DNA of 64,000 nucleotides from an uncultured Clostridia bacterium. GTDB lineage: Bacteria; Bacillota; Clostridia; Oscillospirales; Ruminococcaceae. How positions within the stretch are numbered: the first letter of the stretch is position 1; each line of letters begins with the position of its first letter. The position numbers and the translations under genes were made by a program. Positions 46,522 through 55,682 of the stretch are shown here, one piece after another. A model generated the notes under the pieces. The model made no database searches and was not told the origin of the DNA. It saw only the letters and a list, made by a program, of their open reading frames with translations. Location of the stretch: the NCBI GenBank assembly GCA_945829235.1, contig CALZUA010000005.1:1-64000 (forward strand). Reading direction: 5' to 3'.

Positions 46522-47353
46522 AAAAATACCGATACAAGCTCCTTGCAAACGCTTCGTAAACCTTGTCCATATCGGCGCGGATATATCGATAACCCGCAGG
46601 GTCGCCGACATACGCTTTCGGAACTAAAGCAATATTTTCAGCATTTCCCTCGTTCCATTTGCGGCGGTCATCACCCTTGAGCATTGTCGGTTTTAGCCCG
46701 TCAAGCTTTTCTTCGCGAACCATATCGGGACAAATATCCAGCATTAACGCTGTTTCAAACGCCGCCGCGTGAATATCAAACTCGTCCTCGGGCCATTTCT
46801 CGATTTCAAATGCTTCGTCAAGTTGCATCGGCGCAATCTTGATAAGATAATCCTCATCGCCGTTGAAACCCATATACTGCGCGTCGTCCTCATATTCAAC
46901 CCAGTAAGATTTCATTTTGAGCGTTTTATTCGATTCAACAATGGTTTTCAGCATTGCATTTCGCTGAACACTATCTCCGTGAGCGTTCAGAATAACAACG
47001 TTTTGGAAACCGAAACGGTCAAGCGAAGCAAGAATATCGCTAACGGCGGCAATAATGTTTTCTTCCGATGAAGTGAAGGTTCCGGCAAATTGCCGCGTCA
47101 TCGCCTGCGTTCCTCCAAAATAAAACGGCGGTGCAACAACACATTTTCCGCCTTGCAATTCAAAGTGCCGTTTAACCTCCAACGCTTGATTTAATGCGGT
47201 AAAAATGTCCGTTCCGAGCGGAAGGTGAGGACCGTGTGCTTCGACAACACCCGCGGGAAAAAGCACCACGGCATTGTCCTTAACCGCCGCTTCAACCTCC
47301 TCGTATGTCATTCCCATCATTGTTTGATAAAGACAGTCAAAGTTGTATTTCAT
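46508..47353 (-). CDS. Creatininase-family amidohydrolase
   Basis: 281 residues, no signal peptide. Family metal motifs: VVEAHGPHLPLGTD near residue 37 and VILNAHGDSVQ near 120. EAFEIEKWPEDEFDIHAAAF and ETALML supply the later Glu. The family includes creatinine amidohydrolase and formamidopyrimidine (FAPy) deformylase ArfB; which one cannot be told. A stand-alone gene with an AT-rich upstream region. Confidence 0.8.
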   Translation of the reverse strand: MKYNFDCLYQTMMGMTYEEVEAAVKDNAVVLFPAGVVEAHGPHLPLGTDIFTALNQALEVKRHFELQGGKCVVAPPFYFGGTQAMTRQFAGTFTSSEENIIAAVSDILASLDRFGFQNVVILNAHGDSVQRNAMLKTIVESNKTLKMKSYWVEYEDDAQYMGFNGDEDYLIKIAPMQLDEAFEIEKWPEDEFDIHAAAFETALMLDICPDMVREEKLDGLKPTMLKGDDRRKWNEGNAENIALVPKAYVGDPAGYRYIRADMDKVYEAFARSLYRYFYEGK

Positions 47354-47465
47354 CGCAACCTCCGATTATATTTGTTGATGATAATTATACCATAAACGTT
47401 CAGAAAAGTCAATTGAAACGGCATAAAATTGTTTTCCGATATCAAACGGTTTGAGCAGAAAAAAA

Positions 47466-47494
47466 CCGCCCGAAAGCGCTTGCAGTCGAGCGGG
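47466..47494 (+). repeat. Dispersed terminator-like hairpin, copy B
   Basis: CCGCCCGA-AAGCGCTTGCAG-TCGAGCGGGG; diverged copy of the hairpins at 20030 and 54737. It lies in the 380-nt gap between the creatininase and deacetylase genes, which otherwise holds only the promoter at 47570. Confidence 0.55.
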
Positions 47495-47569
47495 GATTTG
47501 GTTATTCGAGATTATTTGCGATTGCGTTGTTTTTGTGCAAGCAATGCACGATTGTTGATGTCGGTGAAG

Positions 47570-47598
47570 TTGACATTCGGGAATGGTTATGCTATAAT
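47570..47598 (+). promoter_or_regulatory. Promoter of the deacetylase gene
   Basis: TTGACA 47570-47575, 17 nt, TATAAT 47593-47598: a consensus sigma-A promoter, with a leader of about 125 nt before the start codon. Confidence 0.8.
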
Positions 47599-47732
47599 AT
47601 TGCTATGCGAAATGAAATATCCGGTAAAACGAATGTTTTGATAATCGCAAACCTTGAGCCGATGACCGTGAAATAATTTCATCGAGAAATCAGCGTCTAC
47701 ATTGAATTTGGCTTGATAAAGAGGGGAGAAAA

Positions 47733-48428
47733 ATGAATATTGCACTTTTAACAATTGATGATGTTTCATCCAAGAATACACCTGCGATTGTGGATTATCT
47801 TAACGAAAAGGGGATTAAGGCAATCCTTTTTGCCACGGGAGCGAATGTTGAGCGGTTTTACGAGGAAGCGGTTTATGCTGTTAAAAACGGAATGATTGTC
47901 GGAAACCACGGCTATTCGCACCCTGCTTTTTCAACGTTAACTTTGGAAGAATGTATTGATGAGATTGAGAAATGCGAGAGGGTTCTGGACAGGCTGTATA
48001 ACGACAGCTTAGTTGAGCGGAAATTCAGACCGTTTCGCTTCCCTTACGGCGACAAGGGTGGCAAAAACAAGGACGCCTTGCAGGATTATTTGCAAGCGAA
48101 GGGCTTTGATAAGGTTGACGATACGCAAATTCCCTATCAATGGTGGAAAGAAAAAAGCTTGGATACGGATATCGATACATATTGGACGTTCGATTTTGCA
48201 GAGTATATGATTCGCCCTAATTCGGGTTTCACAAAGGAATTTGTCTGGCAAAAAATGCATGATACAAACCCTGATTCGGGAGCGGCTTTGTTTGCCGAGA
48301 ACAACAGGCATATTCTGCTTTTGCACGCACACGATGAAACCGAGCAGATGTTGCCCGAATATTACAAGCTGTTTATCGAGCATCTTTTGGAAAATGGTTT
48401 TGTGTTTGATGAACCGAGGTTTTTATAG
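47733..48428 (+). CDS. Polysaccharide deacetylase (NodB domain)
   Basis: 231 residues, GGGGAG upstream of the ATG. NodB motifs: TIDDV (metal Asp), GNHGYSHP (metal HxxxH) and RFPYGD, with LLLHAHD near the end. No signal peptide is seen, so it may be cytoplasmic or the substrate small. Such enzymes remove N- or O-acetyl groups from chitooligosaccharides, peptidoglycan or xylan; substrate not decidable. Its 3' end overlaps the converging membrane-protein gene by 6 nt. Confidence 0.85.
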   Translation: MNIALLTIDDVSSKNTPAIVDYLNEKGIKAILFATGANVERFYEEAVYAVKNGMIVGNHGYSHPAFSTLTLEECIDEIEKCERVLDRLYNDSLVERKFRPFRFPYGDKGGKNKDALQDYLQAKGFDKVDDTQIPYQWWKEKSLDTDIDTYWTFDFAEYMIRPNSGFTKEFVWQKMHDTNPDSGAALFAENNRHILLLHAHDETEQMLPEYYKLFIEHLLENGFVFDEPRFL

Positions 48429-49034
48429 ATTATGTAATATGATTTTCTCAACGGGTTTGCGGAGAAATTTGGTTATGATTTTTATCACAAATCCCGTGCA
48501 AAGCGCGGAAATAATCGTGCCCTCGCGCGTTCCGACGATTTCACCGTTGAAGAAAATCAACGACAGCACAACTGCCGAGATAACGCAAAAAACGTCAAAT
48601 CCAACCTTCACATATCCAAATTCAAGATGCGATTTATCCGAAATTGCCTTTACAAGCGCTTCTCCGGAGTTCATAATAACGTTTGCGATAACGGACAGCG
48701 AAATCCCGAACGCAAGCACAATTATCCCGATAACCAGCATCAGAATTTGCATAAAATAGCCGTTCAGCGGTATCACGGAAACGCCCATCATTCCCAAATC
48801 CGTGAACCAGCCAAATAAAAACGAGAGCGGAATTTGCAGAAGCTGATACAGCTTGAAATCCTTGCGAAGAATCAGGATCTGAGCTAAAATCAGCACGCAA
48901 TTCCAGATTATAAGCCAGTTTCCCAAGCTCATTACGGGGAATTTCAGGCTCATAACATTTGCGACCGATGAAATGGGCGTAACGCCAAGATTGCCGTGTT
49001 TTGTGAAGGCAACGCCAATTCCCGCGAAAAACAA
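48423..49034 (-). CDS. YczE/YitT-like membrane protein, start uncertain
   Basis: About 203 residues with five or six membrane helices (GVAFTKHGNLGVTPISSVAN, PLSFLFGWFTDL), the pattern of the YczE/YyaS family. Homologues begin about 13 residues earlier (KETFRRYIVFIIGL is readable upstream to 49,073), but no ATG, GTG or TTG is there and a TAG precedes it. The true start may therefore have been lost, leaving TTG 49034 as the only usable start, which would cut into the first helix. Possibly recently inactivated. Confidence 0.65.
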   Translation of the reverse strand: MFFAGIGVAFTKHGNLGVTPISSVANVMSLKFPVMSLGNWLIIWNCVLILAQILILRKDFKLYQLLQIPLSFLFGWFTDLGMMGVSVIPLNGYFMQILMLVIGIIVLAFGISLSVIANVIMNSGEALVKAISDKSHLEFGYVKVGFDVFCVISAVVLSLIFFNGEIVGTREGTIISALCTGFVIKIITKFLRKPVEKIILHNL

Positions 49035-49127
49035 GCCGATGATGAAAACTATGTACCGGCGAAAAGTCTCTTTTAAGACCGCAGTCTAATCGGGATTTTT
49101 GGCTATTGCAGAGCGTTTTCGGACAAA

Positions 49128-49652
49128 TTATTTGTTGTGAAGATTTTCTTTAATTTTATTTATAGCAGTTTCCGAATTACACTTGCCGAGCGCAACGTCG
49201 TATATATGTGGGCAAAACGTTTCTGCCGCGTTGGGCAAACCCTCTGTAAGGATTTTCAGCGATTCGGACGCGTTTTCGCCAAGAAAATCAGTGTAGGAAA
49301 ACAGCTTTGTTAAGCAAATTTCCCCTTCGTATGTAACCTCGATTTGAAAGGAAAACAAACTCTCAGGTTTAGTAATAATTTCATTGATGAAGTCGATGAG
49401 CTTGAGAAGCTCCTCTTTGTTTTCGGGTTTTTCCCGCGGCATTTTTCGTGCGTCTTCAATGTCAAACACGCTCGCTTCGATGAACTCCTCGTGAAACCAA
49501 ATACGCGTTTCAAGCGTTTTTTCGGTACAACGCTCTTTTCCTTCATTAACGAAGGAAACAAAGGGAGCTTCATTATCCACATCCTCGGAATATTTTACAC
49601 AATTATCAAGGTGGGAAAGAATTGCTTCATACGCTGTTCTTTTGTAACTCAT
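49128..49652 (-). CDS. Unknown protein
   Basis: 174 residues, AGGAGG before the ATG, soluble and acidic (SEDVDNEAPFVSF, KMPREKPENKEELLKLIDFI). No motif recognised. Last of a run of same-strand small genes behind the WYL regulator; 45 nt after the previous one. Confidence 0.65.
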   Translation of the reverse strand: MSYKRTAYEAILSHLDNCVKYSEDVDNEAPFVSFVNEGKERCTEKTLETRIWFHEEFIEASVFDIEDARKMPREKPENKEELLKLIDFINEIITKPESLFSFQIEVTYEGEICLTKLFSYTDFLGENASESLKILTEGLPNAAETFCPHIYDVALGKCNSETAINKIKENLHNK

Positions 49653-49697
49653 AATGTCCTCCTTTTAACGGCTTTCAGAGTATATTTATTTCGCCCG

Positions 49698-50219
49698 TTA
49701 AGAGCGATTTTTACTGTTTTCAATTGCAACCTTATGTTTATCGTAGCAGGAATTGCATAACGTTCTAATCCAGCGAAGGTCGGTTCTGAGAACGCCTTCG
49801 TGCCCACATATTTCGCAGGTGTGTTTTGAGCGTTCTTCGGCTTTCCGAACTATGTCGGCAATATCTTGCCTTAGCTTTTGTTTTTTCTCATCAACACTTT
49901 CATTGCTCGTTTCAAAACGTACACTTGTTCCGCTTCCAAGACAATCGAAAGCGGCGATGCCGCACGGCGCGTCCTCGTAACCATAATAGAACCGAAGCGT
50001 ACCGAATTTTTCCTTGATTTGCGTGGGAACAAAATCGACAGGCACGCCCTCCTCGGCGTATCTGTCGGAGATTTGGCGGCAACAATCACTTAACAGCTCA
50101 TACCAACCATCGCCGCAATCACAGCCGAAACAGCGGTAAAGATTTTTTTCTTCGTCAACATTGTTCTGCTTCATAAAAGGAAAATCCCGCTGAAGCATAA
50201 GCTCGAGTTCACTTTTCAT
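49698..50219 (-). CDS. Unknown protein with C-terminal zinc ribbon
   Basis: 173 residues with GGAGGT upstream. An N-terminal aromatic/Cys segment (RCFGCDCGDGWYELLSDCCR), a compact middle (KEKFGTLRFYYGYEDAPCG), a helix, and a C-terminal CEICGHEGVLRTDLRWIRTL-CNSC zinc ribbon. Proteins with this layout occur as small accessory genes in Firmicutes and Bacteroidetes; function not known to me. Confidence 0.65.
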   Translation of the reverse strand: MKSELELMLQRDFPFMKQNNVDEEKNLYRCFGCDCGDGWYELLSDCCRQISDRYAEEGVPVDFVPTQIKEKFGTLRFYYGYEDAPCGIAAFDCLGSGTSVRFETSNESVDEKKQKLRQDIADIVRKAEERSKHTCEICGHEGVLRTDLRWIRTLCNSCYDKHKVAIENSKNRS

Positions 50220-50271
50220 AAGCAGTACCTCCGTTTAATAGAATTTTTTCGGAAAAACCGTATTTCGCAAA

Positions 50272-50976
50272 TTATCTTGAATAAAACTCCTCTCCCGTAT
50301 CCAAACAAATTGCCGCAAGTCTGCCGCCTTTTATGTATGCACCGCAGTCGATTGCGATATGATTATTCGCACGGAAAACATAGCCGGGACGCGGATTGTC
50401 AAGAATTTTCTGAGTTGGCGTGTGACCGGTTACCGTGTAAATGTCGTCAAAATAGGGAATAGCATAGTTTATTCTCTCCCACACAAGGTCGTCAACCGAG
50501 TATTCGTCCAAAGGCTTATTGGGGGCAAATCCCTTTATCGCCGCGTGAACCAGCAAATAATTTTTCCCGCCGGCGCTTACTTTTTTATACGGAGCAAACC
50601 CGCTTATGTACTCCAAAATTTCGCGTCGCTCGTCTGAATCAAGCTTTGTAAACTCGCCGATTGTGCTGTTTGCACCGATTTTAATCCAGTTCGACATCAT
50701 TTCAAGCTCTTTTGAATTAAACCGGTTAACAATATCCCGAGTTATCGTTCCAAGCAACAGCTTGAGTCCCTCGCAAGCCAAAACCTCGTGATTGCCGATA
50801 ATCGGAATAATGTTCTTCCTCGTCATCATATACCGAAGCACCTTAACGGGCTCCGCGCCTCGGTCAACCACATCTCCCAGAACATAGAGCGTGTCGTTTT
50901 CGCTGAAATTTATCTTTTGAAGAAGCGCAAGGAACTGCTTGTATTCGCCGTGAATATCACTGATTGCGTAAATCAT
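50272..50976 (-). CDS. Calcineurin-like phosphoesterase (Ser/Thr phosphatase or ApaH-like)
   Basis: 234 residues, AGGAGG upstream. All metal motifs are present: DIHGEY, GDVVDRG, GNHE and, late, VTGHTPTQKI with IDCGAYI. This is the bacterial PPP-type phosphatase/diadenosine tetraphosphatase layout. Cytoplasmic. It lies mid-way in the run of small genes behind the WYL regulator. Confidence 0.88.
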   Translation of the reverse strand: MIYAISDIHGEYKQFLALLQKINFSENDTLYVLGDVVDRGAEPVKVLRYMMTRKNIIPIIGNHEVLACEGLKLLLGTITRDIVNRFNSKELEMMSNWIKIGANSTIGEFTKLDSDERREILEYISGFAPYKKVSAGGKNYLLVHAAIKGFAPNKPLDEYSVDDLVWERINYAIPYFDDIYTVTGHTPTQKILDNPRPGYVFRANNHIAIDCGAYIKGGRLAAICLDTGEEFYSR

Positions 50977-51026
50977 AAAACCTCCTGTTTAAACGGTATT
51001 TTAACAGATTTCCACCGAACAACCGC

Positions 51027-51665
51027 TTATAACAGCCCGATTTCCGTCATCGCTTGAGTCAAGAGCCTGAGAATATAATCGGAGCTGTTAGTTTGATTTG
51101 GAAGCTCTTCGTTATCGCTGAAAATTCTCGGGAAATAATAGTTGTTTTTAATTTTAGATTTTTTGGCTTCAAGACTTTCATTTTGATTGATTGATATTCC
51201 GCTATTCCAAAGCGGCCCGCCGCCTATTGCAAGCACAACCTGATAGTTGCCGTCGGGTTTTTTGTGGAAATTGCCGCTTTTGCTGTCGAAATCGCAAAAA
51301 TCCGGATTTGCATTGATTTTATCGCTGAAGTTATCGGTTTGTTCAGCCTTGTCAACCGTATCCTTTGTTATCGAATAAGGCATTATGTGAATGCAGGTAA
51401 CATCACGGTATTGATTGTTCAGCTTGTCTGCCGCGTCATTTGACAATGACAGCTTAGCCCAGTAAACCACATCTTTATATTGTGACGATAACTTGTGTTG
51501 TTCGTACTTAAAAGCACTTGGCTTTTTCCGCTCGACAACGCTTTGAAGCTCTTCGCGGGCAATTCCCCAAAACTTGATTTTCTCAATCATTTTTTGGGTA
51601 TCTTTATCCAGTTTCTCCATCGCCCCGATAACATCTTCCAAAAATTCTCTCATAATACTCTCCAT
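51027..51665 (-). CDS. Unknown protein
   Basis: 212 residues from the ATG at 51665 with AAGGAGG 7 nt before it. Hydrophilic, begins with a helical region (MREFLEDVIGAMEKLDKDTQ), then a mixed domain with VVLAIGGGPLWNSGISINQN. No known motif. 18 nt after the previous gene, so co-transcribed. Confidence 0.65.
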   Translation of the reverse strand: MESIMREFLEDVIGAMEKLDKDTQKMIEKIKFWGIAREELQSVVERKKPSAFKYEQHKLSSQYKDVVYWAKLSLSNDAADKLNNQYRDVTCIHIMPYSITKDTVDKAEQTDNFSDKINANPDFCDFDSKSGNFHKKPDGNYQVVLAIGGGPLWNSGISINQNESLEAKKSKIKNNYYFPRIFSDNEELPNQTNSSDYILRLLTQAMTEIGLL

Positions 51666-51683
51666 AATAAACCCTCCTTATAG

Positions 51684-51980
51684 TTAAAGAAAATAATCCA
51701 AAACCATATCCAGCAAAAATCCGTTTTCTGCATCATTCATTATAAAGTCCAGATAATCTTGGAGTTTTTCAAGAGTTTCTTTCGATATATGACCGCATTT
51801 TGCCGAAAATTCCAAAATATCATCAGCATACATTGTCTTGGCAGATTTCGCTTCTTCGTCTGTAAACCTCTCGGCAGTGTGCAAAATATCCCACAAACTA
51901 TGGGAGATTTCGGCTTCTTTTGCGGTTAATTCGGGCCAAAGTTCTCCGAGATACTCTTCAACAGTTTTTTCGGTAATCAT
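51684..51980 (-). CDS. Small acidic helical protein, unknown
   Basis: 98 residues, strongly acidic and predicted all-helical (EEYLGELWPELTAKEAEISH). AGAGAGGT upstream. It follows the WYL regulator by 23 nt and precedes the 212-residue gene by 18 nt. Confidence 0.65.
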   Translation of the reverse strand: MITEKTVEEYLGELWPELTAKEAEISHSLWDILHTAERFTDEEAKSAKTMYADDILEFSAKCGHISKETLEKLQDYLDFIMNDAENGFLLDMVLDYFL

Positions 51981-52003
51981 TTTTTTACCTCTCTTTTTAA
52001 ATT

Positions 52004-53002
52004 TTAGTTCTGCTCATATTTCTCAGCAATCGCGCGCGCTTTTTCCGCAACCCTTTGGCGATATTCGGGACTTATTATTTCAACGATATCGCTTGCGGTG
52101 TACGCGAGGTCAAGGACAATCTTTTCGGCGGCGACGACCTCGATTAAATCGTGGTTTTCATCGATTGAATTAAGCAATTTTATGCTTCCGAAAATGTCGA
52201 GAACAAGCGCGTATCGGTCGCTTCTGACTTTAAGCGTAACCGTAACGGGTTCGCCGTACATCATACCGTGGTGTTGAGCAATCAACTGCTCTATATCCGC
52301 ATTCCAAAGCTCTTTTATCTTATTTTTGTCAAGACGTTTCTCATCGATAATCTTGATATCGGTCATAAGGTCAACGCGGTAAATCGAAAGGTTTTTGTAT
52401 GGCGGAGTATTGGCGAAAAGATAGATTTTGTTTTCGCTTTCGACTAACTCGTAAGGATTTACAATATATGTTCGCTTGTTAACTGTTTGCGTCAGATAAC
52501 CTTTATGGTTGTAGCCTTTGAATTCAAACGAAATCTGCTTGTCAAGCCGAATTGCGTTTTTAATCAAAGCTGTATTTGGGTGAACATCTTCGTGGCGAAC
52601 GGTGTGAATGGGAATAAAATTGTTCTTGTCGAATTTAAAAAGCACGGACAGCTTTTCGAGGATAGAATCGGTTGCATTATCGTCAAGTCCCATTCGCATT
52701 ACGCCTTCGGCAAGAATCTCAAGCTCGTCGGCATTGAACTCCGGCGAATAATAAATATCGGAAATTCTGCCGTTTTTATCCTTTGAGTATTTGATGATGT
52801 TCGGGTATTCATTGATAAGCCGGCGAATTGTCTGCGAGAGCGCCTTTACGCCGTTTTCGGTATTGATTGAGAAATCCTCTCCGTCAACATTCTTCAAAAG
52901 AAGGTTGATTTCTTTCTGAGTGAGCGGGTGAGCACTGTCTGAGTTTTCCTTGATAACCTTCAGCATTTTTAACATTCGCAGGGATTTGTTTTTCTTGACC
53001 AT
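52004..53002 (-). CDS. WYL-domain transcriptional regulator
   Basis: 332 residues. N-terminal winged-helix region (SLRMLKMLKVIKENSDSAHP onward), then a WYL domain (ISFEFKGYNHKG, the strand YIVNPYELVESENKIYLFAN) and the C-terminal WCX extension (VTVTLKVRSDRYALVLDIFG). WYL proteins bind a nucleic-acid or nucleotide ligand and often control defence or DNA-repair loci. First gene of a leftward run of six. Confidence 0.85.
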   Translation of the reverse strand: MVKKNKSLRMLKMLKVIKENSDSAHPLTQKEINLLLKNVDGEDFSINTENGVKALSQTIRRLINEYPNIIKYSKDKNGRISDIYYSPEFNADELEILAEGVMRMGLDDNATDSILEKLSVLFKFDKNNFIPIHTVRHEDVHPNTALIKNAIRLDKQISFEFKGYNHKGYLTQTVNKRTYIVNPYELVESENKIYLFANTPPYKNLSIYRVDLMTDIKIIDEKRLDKNKIKELWNADIEQLIAQHHGMMYGEPVTVTLKVRSDRYALVLDIFGSIKLLNSIDENHDLIEVVAAEKIVLDLAYTASDIVEIISPEYRQRVAEKARAIAEKYEQN

Positions 53003-53023
53003 TTTTCCACCTCCTGTAATCTA

Positions 53024-53051
53024 ATTATAGCATAATTTCGATGAATTTCAA
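53024..53051 (-). promoter_or_regulatory. Promoter of the WYL operon
   Basis: TTGAAA (complement of 53046-53051), 16 nt, TATAAT (complement of 53024-53029), then AGGAGG close to the ATG. Confidence 0.7.
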
Positions 53052-53142
53052 CAGTTTTTTTCGCATAAAAAATCTATGTGGACAAAAAGTACACATACCG
53101 AGTCGCCTGAATTTGAAATTTGGGGAAAATTTCATTTCGCAC

Positions 53143-53171
53143 TTGATTAACAGGAAAAAATATGCTATAAT
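53143..53171 (+). promoter_or_regulatory. Promoter of the fucosidase gene
   Basis: TTGATT 53143-53148, 17 nt, TATAAT 53166-53171, about 60 nt before the start codon. Confidence 0.7.
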
Positions 53172-53230
53172 TATAATAGTAATGCTTGAAAAAACACACC
53201 GTCAATATCAGTAAAGGAAGGTTATCCGAA

Positions 53231-54706
53231 ATGTACGATATGAAACCGTATCTCGAGAGGATTAACGAGGTTATCCGAAACGGCGAATACAAGGACGACT
53301 GGAGCTCGCTTTCCGCATACCGTCTGCCCGAATGGTACAGAAAAGCGAAATTCGGCATTTTTATCCACTGGGGTGCATACAGCGTTCCCGCATATGCAAA
53401 CGAGTGGTATTCGCGGAATATGTATGTGCAAGGCTCAAACGAATACGAGCACCACATCAAGACCTACGGAAAACACGCCGAGTTCGGCTACAAGGACTTT
53501 ATCCCGATGTTCAAGGCGGAGAAATTCTCGCCCGATGAATGGGCGGAGCTTTTCTCAAAGGCGGGTGCAAGGTATGTTTTGCCGGTTGCCGAGCACCACG
53601 ATGGGTTTCAGATGTACCGCAGTGAAATTTCGCACTGGAACGCGTTTGAGATGGGACCTCACCGCGATGTTCTCGGGGAATTGAAGAAGAGCTGTGAAGC
53701 GCGCGGATTGAAAGTCGGCACGTCCTCACACCGCGCGGAACACTGGTTCTTTCTGGGTGAGGGGAAAAACTTTGACAGCGATATCAAAGAACCGCTTGAG
53801 CGCGGCGATTTTTACTGGCCGTCGCTTCCGTTTTTTAATGAACATGACCTGTTTTCCAAGCCCGAGCCAACCGAGGAGTTCCTGAACGATTGGCTTGTAC
53901 GCACCTGCGAGATTGTTGACCGGTATCAGCCCGAGGTGCTGTATTTTGACTGGTGGATTCAGCACAGCGCGTTCAAGCCGTATCTGAAAAAGCTGGCGGC
54001 GTATTACTACAACCGCGCTTCAGAACGCGGCAAGGGCGCTGTCATCAACTACAAGCACGATGCTTTTCAGTTCGGCACGGCTGTTCCCGATGTGGAGCGC
54101 GGACAGTTCGCCGATATCAAGCACTATTACTGGCAGACGGACACGTCTGTTGCGCTCAATTCGTGGTGCTACACAACCGAAAACGTTTATCGTCCCGCGT
54201 ATGAGATTGTTCGCGACCTTGTGGATATTGTCAGCAAGAACGGAAATCTGCTGTTAAACATCGGTCCGAAATCCGACGGCACAATTCCCGATGAGGACAG
54301 GCAGATTTTGCTTGATATCGGGAAGTGGCTTGAGATAAACGGCGAGGCAATCTACGACACTACCACTTGGCGAAAGTCGGGTGAGGGACCGACCGTTGTT
54401 GAGGACGGACAGTTCTCGGACGGAATAAAGAAGAATTTCACCTCGCAGGACATTCGCTTCACCACCGCAAACGGTTTTCTTTACGCGACTGCCTTGAAGA
54501 ACAGCGAAAACGGCGAGTACGTCATCACATCGCTTGGCGAGCTGGACGCTTCAAAGCACGCGAATTTCCACGGTATCATCAAGAGCGTCGAGGTGCTCGG
54601 AACGGACGTTTTGCCCGAGTGGAAGCGCCAAACTGACGGTTTGCATATCAGAACCGATTACAAAAACGGCGAGTTTCCTGTGGTTTTCCGAATCGGAGTG
54701 GACTAA
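53231..54706 (+). CDS. Alpha-L-fucosidase, GH29
   Basis: 491 residues from ATG 53231 (AAGGAAGG upstream), no signal peptide, so intracellular. GH29 pattern: WYRKAKFGIFIHWGAYSVPA, EHHDGFQMY, and the nucleophile Asp in EVLYFDWWIQ near residue 240, followed by GNLLLNIGPKSDGTIP. It releases L-fucose from oligosaccharides such as host mucin or milk glycans. C-terminal beta domain of about 130 residues. Monocistronic between a promoter and a strong terminator; no fucose-use genes nearby. Confidence 0.92.
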   Translation: MYDMKPYLERINEVIRNGEYKDDWSSLSAYRLPEWYRKAKFGIFIHWGAYSVPAYANEWYSRNMYVQGSNEYEHHIKTYGKHAEFGYKDFIPMFKAEKFSPDEWAELFSKAGARYVLPVAEHHDGFQMYRSEISHWNAFEMGPHRDVLGELKKSCEARGLKVGTSSHRAEHWFFLGEGKNFDSDIKEPLERGDFYWPSLPFFNEHDLFSKPEPTEEFLNDWLVRTCEIVDRYQPEVLYFDWWIQHSAFKPYLKKLAAYYYNRASERGKGAVINYKHDAFQFGTAVPDVERGQFADIKHYYWQTDTSVALNSWCYTTENVYRPAYEIVRDLVDIVSKNGNLLLNIGPKSDGTIPDEDRQILLDIGKWLEINGEAIYDTTTWRKSGEGPTVVEDGQFSDGIKKNFTSQDIRFTTANGFLYATALKNSENGEYVITSLGELDASKHANFHGIIKSVEVLGTDVLPEWKRQTDGLHIRTDYKNGEFPVVFRIGVD

Positions 54707-54736
54707 TTTACATTAAAATCATCTCGAATAAAATAA

Positions 54737-54770
54737 CCCGCCCGAAAGCGTGTGCAGTCGGGCGGGAATT
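54737..54770 (+). terminator. Terminator after the fucosidase; dispersed hairpin copy C
   Basis: CCCGCCCGA-AAGCGTGTGCAG-TCGGGCGGG followed by AATTTTTG. Nearly identical, including the loop, to the hairpin at 20030-20060. Confidence 0.85.
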
Positions 54771-54781
54771 TTTGCTTGGAT

Positions 54782-55231
54782 TTATGAATTTTCGTGAACC
54801 TTTTCGTTGATTTTGCGAAGCTTACGTTTCATCGCGGAATATTGACCGAACCAAATTGCCGCATAGCTTGCCGCGAAAATTCCGAAATAAGAGAGAATTC
54901 CGACAACGTCGTGCGGCATCCAGTACATAATATAAGCAGTCGGGAAGGTTGCCGAGGAGCAGATTAGCAGATGAATAACGGTCATTTTCAGCAAGCTCCA
55001 GTCCTTTTGCCAGATAACCGATGCTCCGCCGAAAGCCGCTCCGTAGAGCATCGAGAACACAGCCTGCAGAACAACCGCGGTTATTTCCGAACCGACATCG
55101 GCGGCAAACTCCGGAACAACCGCGTAATACTTGCCCTCGCCGATAAGACAGGAAATGACGATTGTAATAACATAAGAAATTGCCAGCCCGATGGGAGCAC
55201 CGATAAGACATTGTTTAATAACTTTTTTCAT
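54782..55231 (-). CDS. DUF3021 membrane protein
   Basis: 149 residues from the ATG at 55231. Four membrane helices (IGAPIGLAISYVITIVISCL, VLQAVFSMLYGAAFGGASVI, then two more) and a basic C-terminus, the DUF3021 pattern. These are nearly always encoded next to a LytTR regulator, as here (10 nt gap). The pair is thought to be an autoregulated membrane-responsive switch; exact role unknown. Confidence 0.85.
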   Translation of the reverse strand: MKKVIKQCLIGAPIGLAISYVITIVISCLIGEGKYYAVVPEFAADVGSEITAVVLQAVFSMLYGAAFGGASVIWQKDWSLLKMTVIHLLICSSATFPTAYIMYWMPHDVVGILSYFGIFAASYAAIWFGQYSAMKRKLRKINEKVHENS

Positions 55232-55241
55232 AATGTACACC

Positions 55242-55682
55242 TCAAATACCCAAAATTTCTTTAATTCTCGACACATATCTCCGTGAAACGTAGGTTTTTG
55301 TTCCGTTGGAGAGAGTGACGCAGATTGTGCCGCTTAAACTTAGGTCAAAATTTTTGACCTTTCTGAGATTGATGATCTCGGAGTTGGAAATTCTTGCAAA
55401 GCGTTCGCTTTTCAATTTCTCCTCCATTTCATAGAGCCGCGGACGAAGTATGTATTCACCCGTTTCGGTTACCGCGTAAACCTTTGAATTTGCGGCGTAA
55501 ATTCGCAGAATATCCCGCGGTTCAAGAATGGAAACTTTTTCATCAATAAACCCTAAAACCGTATTCGCACTTGTTTCGGAAATTCTGCGGACAATTTCGT
55601 TCACCTCATCCGTCACCTTGTCGGTCAAAATGACAACCTTTGGTTCGCTAAACTCGCTGTCCAGCTTAATCTCAACCTTCAC
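55242..55682 (-). CDS. LytTR-domain DNA-binding regulator
   Basis: 146 residues from GTG 55682 with GGAGGT upstream. An N-terminal small domain is followed by a LytTR domain (EPRDILRIYAANSKVYAVTE, FARISNSEIINLRKVKNFDL, the terminal YVSRRYVSRIKEILGI). No receiver domain, so it is probably controlled by its DUF3021 partner, translated immediately after it. Confidence 0.85.
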   Translation of the reverse strand: MKVEIKLDSEFSEPKVVILTDKVTDEVNEIVRRISETSANTVLGFIDEKVSILEPRDILRIYAANSKVYAVTETGEYILRPRLYEMEEKLKSERFARISNSEIINLRKVKNFDLSLSGTICVTLSNGTKTYVSRRYVSRIKEILGI

